A stretch of 7,345 bases of DNA from Clostridiales bacterium (GTDB lineage Bacteria > Bacillota > Clostridia > Lachnospirales > Anaerotignaceae), in contig JAHZAW010000006.1 of NCBI GenBank assembly GCA_019423725.1, forward strand, positions 1 through 7,345, in the 5' to 3' direction. The translations under genes and the position numbers were made by a program. Below are positions 5,694 to 7,345 of this stretch, piece after piece (within the stretch, counting starts at the first letter, position 1; each line of letters begins with the position of its first letter). The notes below the pieces were generated by a model. That model searched no databases and was not told where the DNA came from. It was given only the letters and a program-made list of their open reading frames with translations.

Positions 5694-7296
5694 TCACTCT
5701 ACTGCAGTCCCCACGAACTTATAGTAAATCTCCACTTTCTGTGTCTTATTTCCATCCTCATCTACGACCTTTTCATGGACGACAATCCTTTCGATGAGCT
5801 CATTGAGTATGTAGGCATTCAGTTCCTGTATATCCGTATATTTCTTGATGAGAGGAATGAACTTCTCCACATTCTGGAACACTTCCTGGGGTTTTCTCCC
5901 ACTGCTCTTTCAGCGTTTCCTTCTTGCTTTTCAGTTCTCTTTCCTCTCGGTCAAGCCCCTGATACATATCCTCATATCGTTAATCGCTGATTCTGCCCAA
6001 GGCGAGGTCTTCATATAATCGTTTGATGACTGCCGTGATTTCTGATAATCTTCTTTCAACTCGCTGCAATTCCACTTTGATTTTCGTCCCATCCTGTTTC
6101 TGCTGGTCTGTTTTCATCTTCACCAGCATTTCCAGATACTGTTCTTCCGCATTTTGTGCTCTACTTACATGGCGGCGGATATCCTCCAGAACGATTTGGT
6201 ACAACGCTTTCCAGTTGATGTAATGTGAGGTACATCGATCCTTACCATAGTTTCTATAGACCCAGCAGCTGAAGCCTGTATAGGTACCTCGTTTTGCATC
6301 ATAGCTGACATTCAGCGAGGAACTGCAGTCAGCACACTTCACCAATCCTGCGAAGGGCTGCAATTCCCCTCTGACGTTTGGTCTCCTCTTGGCTTGCATC
6401 ATCTGATGCACCGTGTCCCAACGTTCTTCGGAAATGATAGCCTGATGCGCATTATTATATACGATCCAATCTTTTTCCGGCGTTTCCTCTCTTCTTTTAT
6501 CGAAAAATCCCTTTGTTCTTGTCCTGCCAAACACTGCCTTTCCCAGATAGACCGGATTATTCAGAATGGAACGTATGGTTGATGCGTGCCAGTCAAAATC
6601 CTGTCTCCAGTAATCGCTTTCATAATAATCGGGATGGTTCCGATTGAAATATGCCTGAGGATTCAAGATTTTTCGCTCTCGCAATATCTTTGTCATCTTC
6701 CCATATCCGATGCCATCGACGAAAAGTCTGAATATCATTTGCACCACTTCAGCTGCCGGCGGATCGACAATGAGTTTATGTCTATTCTGTGGATCTTTGT
6801 CGTAACCGAATGGTGCATGGGCACCAATGTACATCACTTCCTTTGCTCTAGCTCTATGAGCAGCTTTTGTTTTGGCTGACACCTGTCTGGTATAATAGGA
6901 ATTTTTAACATTCGTGAACGGAACGACTAGGTTATCCGAACCATTTTTTGAGTCATAATTTTCTGCGATGGAGATGAAGCGGACACCCTTCTCCTCGAAG
7001 TAATGTTCGATATAAAGCCCCATCTGGGCATACTCTCTGCCGAATCTGGAGAGGTCTTTGACGATGACCACATTGATTTTTCCAGCTTCAATGTCCTCCA
7101 TCATCTGTTTGAACTGGGGTCTTTCGAAGTTTGTTCCGCTCCATCCATCATCACAATAAACACCTGCAATGGGGATTCTGATTTCCGCACAGTACTGTTT
7201 AAACAGTGCTTTCTATGTCTAGATACTGTTGGATTCTCTGGCGTTGCCGTCATCCTGGCTGAGTCTGCAGTAAATTGCAGAAGCGATATTTTCCAT
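5694..7296 (-). pseudogene. large serine recombinase, inactivated by nonsense and frameshift changes
   Basis: About 533 codons of a large serine site-specific recombinase of the type found on Firmicutes conjugative elements. The ancestral start is ATG at 7296, with AAAGGAG eight bases ahead. Intact landmarks are AIYCRLSQDD with catalytic S13, GVYCDDGWSGTNFERP, VIVKDLSRFGREYAQ, a recombinase domain (GAHAPFGY...), a zinc ribbon starting CADC, and a coiled-coil C-terminal region ending VEIYYKFVG. Four lesions are visible: TAG at 7221-7219 and TAG at 7215-7213 (codons 26 and 28, where relatives read SIQTQK, so CAG to TAG twice), TAA at 5982-5980 (codon 439), and one extra C in the run 5891-5888 that shifts the last ~63 codons. 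Initiation at internal ATG 7104 would yield a protein lacking the catalytic serine. It is more GC-rich than the genes to the left. Sequencing error could explain one lesion but hardly all four. Confidence 0.9.
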
Positions 7297-7345
7297 AAAA
7301 TCATCTCCTTTCAGCCAAACATCATATCCCTACATAGCCGGTGAA

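Noticed and set aside
7213..7221. TAG reassigned as a sense codon
   Set aside because: The Dam-like methyltransferase ends in TAG at its expected length, and the recombinase also carries a TAA and a frameshift, so decay is simpler.
7101..7304. Minus-strand 67-codon frame across the recombinase N-terminus
   Set aside because: It is a shadow; the conserved recombinase sequence (AIYCRLS, DDGWSGTNFERP) lies in another frame that starts at 7296.
1..7345. CRISPR array
   Set aside because: No regularly spaced direct repeats of the required length are present on either strand.

Overview
The window reads as a defence-gene cargo segment from a low-GC Firmicute, probably a gut-type Clostridia or Erysipelotrichia relative. 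The evidence is AT-rich genes with strong AGGAGG-type ribosome binding sites, textbook TTGNNN-17-TATAAT promoters, and a large serine recombinase of the kind carried by Firmicutes conjugative and mobilizable elements. Every identifiable gene lies on the minus strand, so transcription runs from the right end of the window to the left.

Right part (5694-7296): a large serine recombinase pseudogene. Its original frame can be followed through the whole length, but it is broken by two amber codons near the N-terminus (TAG-ACA-TAG), one ochre codon and one single-base frameshift. It is visibly richer in GC than the genes to its left and ends in a clear intrinsic terminator.

Middle part (2536-5517): a DpnII-type restriction-modification system. 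A strong promoter with a perfect 7+4+7 inverted repeat in its spacer drives a Dam/DpnM-like adenine methyltransferase that carries an extra N-terminal helix-turn-helix-like domain. A DpnII-family endonuclease follows 17 bases later. After a 213-base gap comes a second methyltransferase of the N6/N4 family, whose motif order differs from that of the usual partner DpnA. The inferred target is GATC.

Left part (245-2539): the most interesting unit. A separate TTGATT-17-TATAAT promoter starts a transcript whose first ~120 nucleotides are closed by a perfect 14-bp inverted repeat and contain an internal hairpin and short direct repeats. It continues directly into a reverse transcriptase (YVDD, UG/Abi-like, about 200-residue helical C-terminal part) and a SLATT-domain membrane protein, and ends at an intrinsic terminator. 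This is the architecture of a defence-associated reverse transcriptase system: non-coding RNA, RT and a membrane effector.

Left edge (1-135): a tRNA 3'-half remnant on the minus strand, a bidirectional terminator and perhaps the end of a plus-strand gene. This looks like an island boundary. Taken together, restriction (DNA cleavage with self-methylation) and an RT-based, probably abortive, system are stacked as two independent transcription units in what appears to be a decaying integrated element.
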